64,000 nucleotides of DNA, taken from assembly GCF_029525575.1 (NCBI RefSeq), contig NZ_JAPDIA010000008.1, positions 1,364,001 through 1,428,000 of the forward strand, given 5' to 3'. The notes beneath the pieces were generated by a model. It saw nothing but the letters and a program-made list of their open reading frames with translations, was not told where the DNA came from and did no database searches. Source of the stretch: Cohnella rhizosphaerae (lineage in GTDB: Bacteria; Bacillota; Bacilli; Paenibacillales; Paenibacillaceae). Numbering within the stretch: position 1 is the first letter of the stretch; every line of letters starts with the position of its first letter. The position numbers were made by a program, and so were the translations under genes. Below are positions 1 through 8,886 of the stretch, in pieces.

Positions 1-391
1 CCTGCGAGCCGGCGGCCCGAACGGGCGCCTCGCCCGATGCAAGCAGCTGGGCGATCGCCTGGTACAAGCCGGCCAGGTTGTAGCGCTCCGCTCTGATGCC
101 GCTCGCCGGGTCGCTCACCTCGTCGATCGCGATCAAGCCGCGGCGAATGAGCTTTTGAAGCGATTCGCCGATGACCGCGCCAGACGCGCCGAGCCGCTGC
201 TGCAGCTGCTCCATCGTCGGAAAATCGTTTTGCTCCAGCTGTCTGAAGGCGACGACCTGGATGAGCAGCATGCAGTCGGTGTCGGTCAGCCCCAGCATCC
301 GATAGACGCGGAGCAGCGCGTACGGAATGCTGACCGCGCCGTCCATGTACGCTTCGGCCAGGATGGCCGCCGTGCCGCCGGCTTCATTCAT
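1..391 (-). CDS. dnaD: DnaD-family primosome protein, N-terminal part (runs off the window)
   Basis: Replication-initiation/primosome protein that acts in helicase loading together with DnaB and DnaI. Translation from 391 gives about 130 residues, with a SIPYALLRVYRMLGLTDTD stretch and a winged-helix-like segment that resemble the B. subtilis DnaD N-terminal domain (SIPNLLL..YKQLGL). The C-terminal DnaD domain lies beyond base 1. The ATG at 391 has an AAGGAGG Shine-Dalgarno 9 nt upstream and overlaps the ackA stop codon (ATGAATGA), so translation is probably coupled. The family call rests on remembered similarity and on dinG lying nearby, as in B. subtilis. Confidence 0.85.
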   Translation of the reverse strand, partial: MNEAGGTAAILAEAYMDGAVSIPYALLRVYRMLGLTDTDCMLLIQVVAFRQLEQNDFPTMEQLQQRLGASGAVIGESLQKLIRRGLIAIDEVSDPASGIRAERYNLAGLYQAIAQLLASGEAPVRAAGSQ

Positions 392-1608
392 CGGCTGCCG
401 CCTCCTTGGACGTCCTGACGAGCCTGTACGTGTCGCGCGCGATGAGCAGCTCTTCGTTCGTCGGCACGACGAGCACCTCGACCCTGGAGGCGTCCGTCGA
501 GATGCGCCGGGAATCGCCGGATCGGACGCGGTTGCGCGCTTCGTCGAGCTCGATGCCGAGGAAGGTCAGCCCTTCGCAGACCGCCTTGCGCAGCACGTCC
601 GAATTCTCGCCGACGCCCGCGGTGAACAGCAGCACATCGATGCCGTTCATCGCGGCCGCATAGGCGCCGACGTACTTGCGGATCCGGTAGACGTACATCT
701 CGAACGCGGTCCGCGCAGGCTCGCTGCCTTCGTTCATCGCCTGCACGACCTCGCGCATGTCGCTGCTGATGCCGGAGATCGCGATCAAGCCGCTGTGTTT
801 GTTCAGCATGGAGTTGACCTCCGACAGCGTCAGCTCCTCCTTGTTCATCGCATAAGGGACGATCGCGGGATCCAGATCCCCGCTGCGCGTCCCCATCATG
901 AGCCCTTCGAGCGGCGTCATGCCCATGCTCGTATCGAACGACTTGCCGCCAAGGATCGCCGTGCAGCTCGCGCCGTTGCCGATATGGCAACTGACGATTT
1001 TGAGCTCCTCCAACGGTTTGCCCAAATACTCGGCGGCCCGCTTGCTCACGTAATCGTGCGATGTGCCGTGGAAGCCGTATCGCCGGATCTGATGCTTGCG
1101 GTAGAGCACCATCGGAATCGCGTACAAGTAAGAGGTCTTGGGCATCGTCTGATGAAAGGCCGTATCGAATACGACCGCCTGCGGAACGTTCGGCAGGTTC
1201 GTCTCCACGGCGAGAATGCCCATCATATGGGCCGGGTTGTGCAAGGGGGGCCAGGTCGAACAGCTTGCGAACCTCCAGCTTCACGTCCGCGTCGATGAGC
1301 ACCGATTCGCTGAACGTCTCTCCCCCGTGGACGATCCGGTGGCCGACGGCCTGGACCTCGTCGATGTTGCGAAGCACGCCGAAGCGCCTGTGGGTCAGCA
1401 TGTCGAGCACCTTGCGCACGGCCGTCGTATGCTCGAGTATTTCGCTCACCTCGCGCACCTCCGGCTGCCCCTCGACTTCGTGCGTCAAAATCGACGACTC
1501 CATGCCGATTCGTTCCACGCGGCCTTTGGCGAGCACGTTTTCCGTCTTCATATCGTACAGCTGGTACTTCAGCGAGGAGCTCCCCGCGTTGATGACTAGC
1601 ACGTTCAT
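384..1608 (-). CDS. ackA: Acetate kinase (reading frame broken by one extra base)
   Basis: Interconverts acetate + ATP and acetyl phosphate + ADP in the cytoplasm. The N-terminus MNVLVINAGSSSLKYQLYD is the ASKHA phosphate-binding signature. Later segments include GHRIVHGGE, a GFHGTSHDYV motif and a GIGENS-like FTAGVGENSD. The frame breaks in a run of six G at 1245-1250: dropping one base restores the expected DLAPLHNPAHMMGI join and gives about 407 residues, normal for the family. ATG 1608 overlaps the stop of the upstream dehydrogenase (ATGA) and the stop overlaps dnaD, so the three genes form a tight operon. Start and family are secure; the frameshift is probably a sequence error. Confidence 0.93.
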
Positions 1609-2478
1609 GGCTGGCGCTCACCGTCCTTCGTATACTTGAAGAAGCCCTGTCCCGTCTTCACGCCGAGCTGGCCTGCGCGCACCTTCTTCTTCAACAGGAT
1701 CGACGGCCGGTACTTGAGCTCGCCGTACTCCCTGAACATGCGGTCGAGCGCCGCCCATACCGAGTCCAGGCCGAACCGGTCCGCCATCTCGAGCGGTCCG
1801 TATTGAAACTGATAGCCGATGCGCATCGCGGCGTCGATATCCTCCGGCGAGGCTACGCCTTCCTGCAGCACGTTCAGCGATTCGTTAATGAGCAGGCAGA
1901 TGAGCCGCGTCGTGACGAAGCCGGGAGATTCGAAAACCATGACGCCTTTTTTTGGACAGGTCGCGCTCGATGAACTCCTTCGTCCGCTCGAACGTGTCGT
2001 CCGACGTCTGCAAGCCCCGGACGATCTCCACGACGTCGATCCGGAACGCCGGATAAACGAAGTGCATGCCGATCACCCGCTCGGGATGCCTGGTCACGCT
2101 GGCCAGCTCGGTGAGGCTGAGCGTCGATGTATTGCTCGCCAGCACGCGGTCCTCGGGAATTATGTCGTCCAGTTGCTGAAACACCGTTTTTTTGCTTTCC
2201 AGGTCTTCGCTGATCGTCTCGATGATCAAGTCGCACTCGGCCAGATGCTCGAGCGAAGGTTCGGCGTGGATCCGGTTCAATATCAATTTTTTCTCCGCTT
2301 GGGTAATGGCCCAGCGCTCGATCTGACGGTCCAAGTTTTTCTCGAGCGCGGCCTGCGCCTGCTTCAGGCGCGAACCGGAGCTGTCGGTCATATGCACGTC
2401 CAGCCCTTTGGCGGCCAGCATCTCCGCGATGCTCTGGCCCATCGTCCCCGCTCCTACTACGCCGATCGTCCGAAACAT
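1605..2478 (-). CDS. 3-hydroxybutyryl-CoA / 3-hydroxyacyl-CoA dehydrogenase (frame broken by one extra base)
   Basis: NAD-dependent oxidation of 3-hydroxyacyl-CoA, as in beta-oxidation or butyryl-CoA/PHB metabolism. The N-terminus has a Rossmann signature (IGVVGAGTMGQSIAEMLA), then DLIIETISEDLESK, LASNTSTLSLTELA and the HFVYPAF segment that corresponds to the family HFFNPA motif. The C-terminal helical domain (GFVTTRLICLLINESLNVLQEG) is in another frame. A T7 run at 1947-1953 is one base too long; correcting it joins DLSKKG to VMVFESPGFV and gives about 290 residues. ATG 2478 follows GGAAGGGG. Substrate chain length cannot be judged from sequence. It precedes ackA, which suggests a fermentative or acyl-CoA role. 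Confidence 0.88.
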
Positions 2479-2695
2479 ACGCCGTTCCCCTTCCCGGTTG
2501 CACGTTCTGCATCCAACCTGACTTTCCCATATTAACATACCCGCCGACCGACATAAACCGACGACGACCGCGGAATCCGGGAATGGTTTGCGTCGGTTTT
2601 GCGTCGGGACTGTGACAAGCGCGAATGGACGCCGCCAGGATGCCCCGGAAGACCGGTTTGGCCGATCGAACGGCGCTTTTAGGCTCGCCGCGCGC
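2479..2695. other. 217-bp gap between hisC and the dehydrogenase
   Basis: No open reading frame with a plausible start was seen. A weak minus-strand -10-like TAATAT lies about 50 bases upstream of the dehydrogenase ATG with only a poor -35 (TTTATG) 17 bp before it. No clear intrinsic terminator follows hisC, so read-through into the dehydrogenase-ackA-dnaD operon is possible. Confidence 0.3.
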
Positions 2696-3856
2696 CTAAT
2701 CCGCCGATCGCAAAACATCGGTCAGGCAAGCGAGCAGCAGGTCGATCTCCTCCGCGGTCCCGACCGAGACGCGCAGCCATTCGGGCAGCCCCCAACCCGC
2801 AGCGTCGCGAACGATGACGCCCCGTCGAAGCAACTGCTCGTAAACAAATGACGCCCTTGCGCCGAAGTGTGCGAGCATAAAGTTGGACTGCGACTTGACG
2901 GACCGCACGCCAAGACGATCGAGGCCTTCGCGCAAGCGGTCTCGTCCAACGGCGTTCGTGCGCAATGTCGCCTTCAGGTGAGCCTCGTCGTCCAGCGCCG
3001 CTCTGGCAGCGACTTGGGCGAGCGCGTTCACGTTAAAAGGTTCTTTGACGGCGAGCAAATGTGCGACGACGTCAGCCGGACCCGCGGCGAAGCCCGCCCG
3101 GATGCCCGCAAGCCCGTAGGCTTTGGAAAAGGTTTGCAGCACGACGAGCCGGGCTCCCGCCCGCAGCAGCTCGAATCCGTCCGCATAATCCTGCGCGTCC
3201 GCGAAATGCGAGTAAGCGGCGTCCAGCACGAGCAGGCATCCGTTCGGCAATCGGGAGAGCAGGTATTCAAGCTCCGCCTTCGGCAAGTACGTGCCGGTCG
3301 GATTGTTCGGCGAGCAGACGAAAACGAGCTTCGTGCGGGCGTCCACCGCGGCGAGCAGGTCGTCCGCCCGCAGCGCGAACGAATCCGCGAGCGGCACCGC
3401 GACAATTTCCGCGTTCATGAGCCGGGCGCCGAAGCCATACTCGCTGAACGTCGGCGCGAACGTCGCGATCCGGTCGCCCGGCTCGAGATAAGCTTCGCAG
3501 ATCAGCGTGATGAGCTCGTCGGCGCCGTTCGCTACGATGAACTGGCAAGCTTGCAAAGATAACTTCTCCGCCAGCCTGCTTCGAAGCGGCACGGCGCGGT
3601 CGTCGGGATACCGGTGCATGTCGGGCAGCGCGTCTCGTACGGCTTGAAGCGCCAGCGGCGACGGACCGAGCGGATTTTCGTTGGATGCCAGCTTGACCAC
3701 ACGCTCGAGTCCGAATTCCGCCCGGATATCCGAGATCGAGCGTCCGGGCGCGTAAGGCTGCATGCCTGCGAGCGCGGCGCGGGGGGACGGGCCGGACGCG
3801 GCGCGGACACCGGGCAAGTGAAAGGCTTGTCGTGAAAACGATTGACGGTTTTCCAC
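2696..3856 (-). CDS. hisC: Histidinol-phosphate aminotransferase (first of two HisC paralogues)
   Basis: PLP-dependent class I/II aminotransferase, 386 residues, intact. Motifs seen: KLASNENPLGPSPLAL near residue 55, ANGADELI, VCSPNNPTGTYLP, LDAAYSHFAD, and the PLP-lysine segment TFSKAYGLAGIRAGF. The likely reaction is L-glutamate with imidazole-acetol phosphate; many HisC proteins also transaminate phenylpyruvate and hydroxyphenylpyruvate. Start is GTG 3856, with AAAGGAG 12 nt upstream; an internal ATG in front of QPYAPG would give a shorter form. The gene is not with other his genes, and a second paralogue lies at 37.2-38.3 kb with tyrA and trp, so the two may divide histidine and aromatic roles. 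Confidence 0.88.
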   Translation of the reverse strand: MENRQSFSRQAFHLPGVRAASGPSPRAALAGMQPYAPGRSISDIRAEFGLERVVKLASNENPLGPSPLALQAVRDALPDMHRYPDDRAVPLRSRLAEKLSLQACQFIVANGADELITLICEAYLEPGDRIATFAPTFSEYGFGARLMNAEIVAVPLADSFALRADDLLAAVDARTKLVFVCSPNNPTGTYLPKAELEYLLSRLPNGCLLVLDAAYSHFADAQDYADGFELLRAGARLVVLQTFSKAYGLAGIRAGFAAGPADVVAHLLAVKEPFNVNALAQVAARAALDDEAHLKATLRTNAVGRDRLREGLDRLGVRSVKSQSNFMLAHFGARASFVYEQLLRRGVIVRDAAGWGLPEWLRVSVGTAEEIDLLLACLTDVLRSAD

Positions 3857-3891
3857 GTTGAAGGTCAGCTCCTTTATGTCGAATTAGCCAT

Positions 3892-3920
3892 ATAATACAT
3901 CACCGCGTTAATACAGTAAA
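3892..3920 (-). promoter_or_regulatory. SigmaA-type promoter for hisC
   Basis: On the minus strand, -35 TTTACT (3915-3920), a 17-bp spacer and -10 TATTAT (3892-3897), about 35 bp upstream of the GTG start. No T-box or leader hairpin was seen between promoter and gene. Confidence 0.6.
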
Positions 3921-3985
3921 GTATCGTTGCAAAATAAAACTGCAATTCCCGCAGCGGCGACGAATTGCAGCCTTTGATGAGGCAG

Positions 3986-5256
3986 CTATTTCACGCTTGA
4001 TGCAATCGAATCGTCGTCCAGCACCGTAGCGAGCTGTTTTTTCCAGCTGTCCAGGTATTTGTCTTCTTTGGCCCATTGGGCCATGATCAGCGATTCGTTC
4101 GAACGAAGCGGAATACGGAGCGGGTCCTGGTCTCCACCCTGCAAATGGTAAGGGTAAACGACGAGCTCGTCGTCCAGGACGATAACGAGCATGTCCTCGT
4201 TAGGCGACGAAAACGCGTCCTTGGCGCCCGGTTCGATCTCAAGAATCTGCGACCAGGTCGGATAAAGCGTGTCGAACTTGTTGATCGATTCGGGAAGCGG
4301 CGTGGGCAGCTCGGCCAGCGTCCTGTTCGCGAGCGGCGCGAAAGGCTGACCGGCCGTATCGGCCGCCGCCGCGACCCAACTGCCGGTGCGTCGGATAATG
4401 GACCATTGCTCGGTGCGCTGCTCGGATGCGGCCGGATCTTTTTTGCGCGACCGGCGTCTCGGTGGCGGTTTCCGCCGTTTTCATCGCTTCTTCCAGCGAG
4501 ACGTGCGGCTCCGATTCGGGCTCGAACACCCTGCGCTGGGCGCCGGCCGCCAGTTGATCCATGTCCTTCACCCATCGGTAAACGCGGTTGGGGGGCATCG
4601 GACGGATTTTGTTCGACCGAGACGTATTTGTTGCCGACGAACAGCAGCCGTTCGGCCAGCGGCGCAGCGGACGTCTCGCGAAGCGCGCCCACGTCGGTCT
4701 TGGCCGCTTCCTTGCCGGTCACCGGGTAGGCGATCAGCTTCTGGGCCGGAGCTGGACTGCCCGCATCGGAAGATACCGCTTCGATCTTCCAAAAGTTCTG
4801 GCCGTACGGCATGACGATGCCGTCGCCCTGGGCCGACAGCTCGAACTGCCCGTCCTCCGGCGCGATAAAAAGCGTGCGGTAGCTGCTGACGACGCTGCCG
4901 TCCTCGCTCTTCGGATCCGCGCGAAGGCCGAGCAGCAGGGCGGAATGCAGTTCGGCGTCGGCGTCGGCGAATAACGGCGCGTCGGTGCCGGCGGTCTGTC
5001 CGGCCCGCTGCAGGTTGATCGTGCCGGCCGGTCCGCCCGAGCCGAACGACCAATGCCACAGGCCTGCGAATAAAAGCAGTACGGCCATCGCCGCGAGACC
5101 CGCGCCGTGCCAGCCGAACCGAAGGAGCGGGTGGCGTCGCCGGTCGGGACGCTCGATCGCCTCTTCGATGCGGGCGACGAGACGCGCGTCGAAACCGTGT
5201 TTGATGAGCGGGCCGCGCGATAGCTGCTGCTTGAGGTCTTTATCATTCGGTTCCAT
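3986..5256 (-). CDS. Membrane anti-sigma factor candidate, partner of the ECF sigma at 5243-5806 (two +1 frame breaks)
   Basis: After removing one base from the G6 run at 4590-4595 and one from the T6 run at 4439-4444, a 422-residue protein results. Residues 1-50 form a charged cytoplasmic region (LKQQLSRGPL), one membrane segment follows at about 54-70 (GAGLAAMAVLLLFAGLWHW), and the rest is a large extracytoplasmic domain without a family I recognise. The topology, and a 14-nt overlap with the sigma gene upstream, fit an anti-sigma factor that holds the sigma at the membrane. The zinc-binding HxxxCxxC motif of ZAS anti-sigmas is absent. Function is inferred from operon context. Confidence 0.6.
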
Positions 5257-5806
5257 GGCCGTTGCGCTCCTTCATTTTCGCGATTTTGCGACGAGCGTGA
5301 AACATCCGCGACTTGACGGTTCCCTCGGTCACGCCCAGCACGTCCGCGATCTCCTTCAGCGACAGCTGATGGTGGGCGTACAGGATAAGTACCTCGCGGG
5401 ATTTGACCGGCAGCTTGAGCACCTGCTTCCAGAGCTCGTTGACGGCGTACTGTTCGATGACATCGTCCTCGACGGAACGCCGCTCCCCCGTCTCCAGACT
5501 CCAGTCCGTCAGCGACACGCGCCGGACGAAAGCGGAGCGCTGGTGATCGATCACCGTGTTGCGCGTGATCGTCAGGAGCCAGGTGCGGATGGACGAGTCG
5601 CTCCGGAACGTGTCCAGGTTTTTGAAAACCTTGACGAAAACGTCCTGCGTAACGTCGTCCGCCACATCCCACTTGCGCGTCAGGCTGTAGGCGAAGTTCC
5701 ACACCTCTTTGCCGTAAGCGGTCATCAGTTCGTGGAGCACCGTTTTTTTGTCGTCGGAATCGCTCATGTATTTTAGATATTCGAAATTGGCGTCGGAGTT
5801 CTGCAA
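5243..5806 (-). CDS. ECF-type RNA polymerase sigma factor
   Basis: 187 residues with sigma region 2 (LMTAYGKEVWNFAYSLT, then DDVTQDVFVKVFKNLDTF and IRTWLLTITRN) and region 4 (LPVKSREVLILYAHHQL, LKEIADVLGVTEGTVKSRM). It directs polymerase to a small stress or envelope regulon. The TTG start at 5806 is preferred because GAGGTGG lies 4-5 nt before it, whereas the internal ATG (MSDSDDKK) has no ribosome site. It overlaps the anti-sigma candidate downstream. An ECF-type promoter lies just upstream, which suggests autoregulation. The subgroup (sigW/V/M/X-like) cannot be assigned by eye. Confidence 0.9.
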   Translation of the reverse strand: MQNSDANFEYLKYMSDSDDKKTVLHELMTAYGKEVWNFAYSLTRKWDVADDVTQDVFVKVFKNLDTFRSDSSIRTWLLTITRNTVIDHQRSAFVRRVSLTDWSLETGERRSVEDDVIEQYAVNELWKQVLKLPVKSREVLILYAHHQLSLKEIADVLGVTEGTVKSRMFHARRKIAKMKERNGHGTE

Positions 5807-5823
5807 ACAACCACCTCATTATT

Positions 5824-5850
5824 GGACGAAGACAAATGACTTCCGGTTCA
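5824..5850 (-). promoter_or_regulatory. ECF-type autoregulatory promoter of the sigma/anti-sigma operon
   Basis: On the minus strand, -35 TGAACC (5845-5850), a 16-bp spacer and -10 CGTC (5825-5828), about 20 bp upstream of the TTG start. This matches the Bacillus ECF consensus TGAAAC-N16-CGTC closely. Confidence 0.72.
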
Positions 5851-5948
5851 AATTATTATGTTACCACAATTATTTGGTTCGGTCATTTCCTGTCGCTCCT
5901 ATGCGTTGCAGGCAACTTTTTGCAGGAACCAGCGCCGTCAACATAAAC

Positions 5949-5990
5949 GAGGCCGTCCCGCAGCCTTGCTCGGCTAAGCGGAACGGCCTC
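5949..5990 (-). terminator. Intrinsic terminator after the FtsH-like gene
   Basis: GAGGCCGT (5949-5956) pairs with ACGGCCTC (5983-5990), extended by CGC/GCG around a loop. The minus transcript then reads GTTTATGTT, a short U-rich tail. Confidence 0.65.
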
Positions 5991-6000
5991 TTCGATTGGA

Positions 6001-7500
6001 TCAGGCGGCAGCGGCGTTCAAATGCGCGCGCAGCTCCTCGCCCGACAACGTCTCTTCGCGGATCAAAATGTCGAGCAGCTTCGCAAAAGTATCCATTTGA
6101 CCGGACAGCAGCTTGCGGGTCGCATCCGTCAAGGCGTCCAGAATTCGGCCGTTTTCCTTGGACCACTGCTCGGCGGTAAGCGCCTCGGGATGGATGATCC
6201 CGAGATCCGTCATGCCCGACTCGATCAATGTTTTGACGATGTTGGTCGCCTGGTCGAAGTCGCCGCGCGAACCGGTGCTGCGGCCGCCGTAATGCAGCTC
6301 TTCGGCAACCGCGCCGCCGAGCGCGATCTGGATCTGCGCCTCGAGATACGTCTTCGTGTACAGATAGCTGTCCTTGCGCGGATGATGCCGCACGTACCCG
6401 AGCGCTTGCCCGCGCGGCGTGAGCGACACCTGCGCGACGCTGCCCGGCCGCACGCTCTCGGCGACGATCGCATGGCCCAGCTCGTGAAGCGCGACGCGCT
6501 CCCGCTCCTCGCTCGTCGTCTCGCGGTCCATCCGCTCGCCCATCATGACTTTGTCGATCGCCTGGGCCAGATGCGCGGGACGCAGCACTTCGCTCTCCTC
6601 GCGCATCGCGTAGATCGCGGCTTCGTTCATGACGCTCTCGAGCTGCGCCCCCGAGAAGCCGAACGTTTCCTCGGCAACCTTGTCCAAGGACACCTCTTCG
6701 GACAGCGGTTTGTTCCTGGCGTGCAGGCGAAGAATGTGCTCGCGGCCGTGCCGGTCCGGCATATCGACCTGGATGTGCCTGTCGAATCGGCCGGGGCGGG
6801 TGAGCGCGTTATCCAGCAGCTCTTTGCGGTTGGTCGCGGCGATGATCAGCACGCGGACCGACTCGTCGCCTTGAATGCCGTCCATTTCGGTCAACAGCTG
6901 GTTGAGCGTCTGGTCGTACTCTTTGTTCTGGCTGCCGTCGCGCTTGCCGCCGATCGCATCGATCTCGTCGATGAAGATGATCGCGCTGTCGCGCTTCTGC
7001 TTGGCGGCCAGCGTGCGCGCCTGACGGAAAATGTCGCGGATGCGGCCGGCGCCCACGCCGACGTACATCTCGACGAACTCGCTGCCGGACGCCGCCACGA
7101 ACGCCGAATTCGTATGCTTCGCCGCAGCTTTGGCCAGCAGCGTCTTGCCCGTTCCCGGAGGGCCGGTAAGCAGAATGCCCTTCAACGGACGTATGCCGAG
7201 CTTCGCGATGCGCTCGCGCTGTACGAGAAAGTCGAGCGCCTCGACGAGCTCGCGCTTCGCCTGCTCCTGCCCGCCGATATCCTCGAAGGTCAAATACGCG
7301 GGCGGACGCGACGGACCCTTGCGCGCCGCGCCGCCGAACGCCATGCCGCTGCGCGATTTGGCCATGAACAACAGACCGCCGACGAGCCCTGCGCCAAGCA
7401 GCAGCGGAAGCGCGGGCACGCCGACGAAGATCATGAACGCGATAAACACGGGCACGAAGCCGATCGCCATCTCTTTACCGTAGGATCTCCAGTTACGCAT
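6001..7500 (-). CDS. FtsH-like membrane AAA+ zinc metalloprotease (short paralogue)
   Basis: 499 residues, intact. Two closely spaced hydrophobic segments (residues about 10-48) are followed by an AAA+ module: Walker A GPPGTGKT, Walker B IIFIDEIDA, the second region of homology with ATNRKELLDNALTRPGRFDR. A peptidase M41 domain follows with the zinc motif HELGH and a later GGRSTGSRGDFDQATNI segment. It lacks the roughly 70-residue extracytoplasmic domain between TM1 and TM2 of housekeeping FtsH and is shorter than the usual 610-650 residues. It probably degrades or extracts specific membrane substrates. Its start overlaps the stop of the membrane gene upstream by 8 nt, so the pair is co-translated. 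Confidence 0.85.
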   Translation of the reverse strand: MRNWRSYGKEMAIGFVPVFIAFMIFVGVPALPLLLGAGLVGGLLFMAKSRSGMAFGGAARKGPSRPPAYLTFEDIGGQEQAKRELVEALDFLVQRERIAKLGIRPLKGILLTGPPGTGKTLLAKAAAKHTNSAFVAASGSEFVEMYVGVGAGRIRDIFRQARTLAAKQKRDSAIIFIDEIDAIGGKRDGSQNKEYDQTLNQLLTEMDGIQGDESVRVLIIAATNRKELLDNALTRPGRFDRHIQVDMPDRHGREHILRLHARNKPLSEEVSLDKVAEETFGFSGAQLESVMNEAAIYAMREESEVLRPAHLAQAIDKVMMGERMDRETTSEERERVALHELGHAIVAESVRPGSVAQVSLTPRGQALGYVRHHPRKDSYLYTKTYLEAQIQIALGGAVAEELHYGGRSTGSRGDFDQATNIVKTLIESGMTDLGIIHPEALTAEQWSKENGRILDALTDATRKLLSGQMDTFAKLLDILIREETLSGEELRAHLNAAAA

Positions 7501-8026
7501 TCGGCCACACCCCCATCTGCTCGCCCTGGCGAGGAAGAATCACGTACTTGGCGCTGCCGGAGAGACGCAGGCTGATATATACGTTTTCTTCGTCGATCTC
7601 CGTGGATGCGCTAAGCCCCGGCGTCTGCGACTGCAGCTTGGCCATCGCGTCGCGGATCGCGGTATATTCTTTGCGGTCCATCGCCTGGGCGACGTCGAAC
7701 AGCGCCGAACGCCACACTTTTTCAAGCGCTTCGTTATCGGGATTCTCGGCGACGAGCGTCAGGCTCTTCGAGCCGATCGCGCGGGCGCCCTCTTCCTTCA
7801 CCGTTCTATATACATCGGCAAGATCAGCGGTGTCGCTAAGCTTGACCTTGATCGTGACGCCGTCCGCGTTCATGTCCGAGCTGGCCGATTCGACGCCCGG
7901 TACGTTCGCCGCAGCGCGGTCGAGCGGCTGCTCCACGCCATAATGACGATAAGCAAACCAACCGCCGAACAACAGCGCCGCGGATATAACGGCCGTCGTC
8001 GCTATAGGCAGGATTCGCAATTTCAT
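7493..8026 (-). CDS. Uncharacterised single-pass membrane protein paired with the FtsH-like protease
   Basis: 177 residues. An N-terminal hydrophobic anchor (LPIATTAVISAALLFGGWFAY, residues about 5-26) precedes an extracytoplasmic domain with a beta-rich VTIKVKLSDTADL segment and a C-terminal VYISLRLSGSAKYVILPRQ. There is no Cys for lipidation. I do not recognise a family. The start has AAAGGAGG 11 nt upstream, and the gene overlaps the protease start, so it may be an adaptor, regulator or substrate presenter. That role is inference from context only. Confidence 0.6.
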   Translation of the reverse strand: MKLRILPIATTAVISAALLFGGWFAYRHYGVEQPLDRAAANVPGVESASSDMNADGVTIKVKLSDTADLADVYRTVKEEGARAIGSKSLTLVAENPDNEALEKVWRSALFDVAQAMDRKEYTAIRDAMAKLQSQTPGLSASTEIDEENVYISLRLSGSAKYVILPRQGEQMGVWPNA

Positions 8027-8123
8027 TTAGGCATTGGCCTCCTTTAATCTGTTGTAAAATCGTTCGCAACGTCCTCTGCATCAACAATACATCAGCTAGT
8101 ATATCATAATTTGATAGACTAAA

Positions 8124-8154
8124 TATATATCATCGCTTAAAAAAGTTGTGTCAA
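8124..8154 (-). promoter_or_regulatory. Putative promoter for the membrane protein/FtsH-like operon
   Basis: Minus strand: a perfect -35 TTGACA (8149-8154) and an AT-rich -10 region; TATATA at 8124-8129 is 19 bp away and less canonical hexamers sit at 17-18 bp. The 334-bp gap 8027-8361 otherwise holds only this, the ribosome site and the ypmB terminator. Confidence 0.45.
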
Positions 8155-8286
8155 ATATTTGCGCGCGGGGTAAATGGTAGGTTGCTCGCGAAAAGACGAC
8201 AGCATAACGACGTACATACATAACTGCCGTTTGCGATATGCGGATCCCCCCCTCGATTCCCGATCCCCAGTTACTGGAACGATCGC

Positions 8287-8318
8287 AAAAAAAGACCTGC
8301 GCAGCAAAGGCGCAGGTC
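8287..8318 (-). terminator. Intrinsic terminator after ypmB
   Basis: 9-bp stem GACCTGCGC/GCGCAGGTC (8294-8302 with 8310-8318), 7-nt loop, then seven U in the minus transcript (8287-8293). It closes the dinG-rex-mtaD-ypmB run. Confidence 0.88.
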
Positions 8319-8361
8319 GGCGATGCAATCGGATGCCGACGAGATTTGTACGGCAACCGAA

Positions 8362-8886
8362 CTATGAAACCAAATTATACGTCCTCAGCTGGCTCCCGTC
8401 CTTGAAGGAATAAAAAACGATCGCTTGCCGCTTCGTGCCTGGATCGTCCGTATAACGCAGCTCCCAGGCGGGCTGTCCCGAAAACCACCCGGGCAGCAGA
8501 CGCACGATCTTTTTGCCCGGATGCTCGGCATTGAATCGGCTGCGGATGCTGTCTTCGCCGTAGCCGTCCGAAGCTTTCTCCTTGACCGCGCCGTCCTCGC
8601 GAAGCCATACGAACCAAGCCGTGCCGGCGGCATCCTTGCCTTCGACGACCCAGATCGAATCGTCCCATACATGCTTGGACACCTTGTCGATTCCGGTCAG
8701 CCCCGCTTCCTGCTTGGCCTTTGCCGCCGCGGCCCGCTCCTCGCCGCGGTATTCGGCATCCGCGCTTCGAATGTAAACGACGAATACGACAGCGAGAAAG
8801 ACGAGGAAGCCGAGCGCGATGAGCGTCAGCCGCCAGCCCGTCCATACCGACTGGCGCCTTCGTTCGGCGATGCGGCTCGGCGTCAT
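8362..8886 (-). CDS. ypmB: YpmB-like membrane-anchored protein with PepSY-like repeats
   Basis: 174 residues. Basic N-terminus (RIAERRRQS), one membrane segment at residues about 20-42 (LTLIALGFLVFLAVVFVVYI), then an extracytoplasmic domain with SIWVVEGKDAAGTAWFVWL and a DPGTKRQAIVFYSFKDGSQL end, typical of the DUF5590/PepSY-like fold of YpmB. In B. subtilis ypmB also lies next to dinG. Function is unknown; an effect on secreted or cell-wall proteins is only speculation. The ATG overlaps the mtaD stop (ATGA), which implies coupling. Confidence 0.72.
   Translation of the reverse strand: MTPSRIAERRRQSVWTGWRLTLIALGFLVFLAVVFVVYIRSADAEYRGEERAAAAKAKQEAGLTGIDKVSKHVWDDSIWVVEGKDAAGTAWFVWLREDGAVKEKASDGYGEDSIRSRFNAEHPGKKIVRLLPGWFSGQPAWELRYTDDPGTKRQAIVFYSFKDGSQLRTYNLVS

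Noticed and set aside
155..1639. Long plus-strand open frames opposite dnaD and ackA
   Set aside because: They lack ribosome sites, have arginine/alanine-rich compositions typical of GC-rich antisense frames, and lie opposite well-recognised genes.
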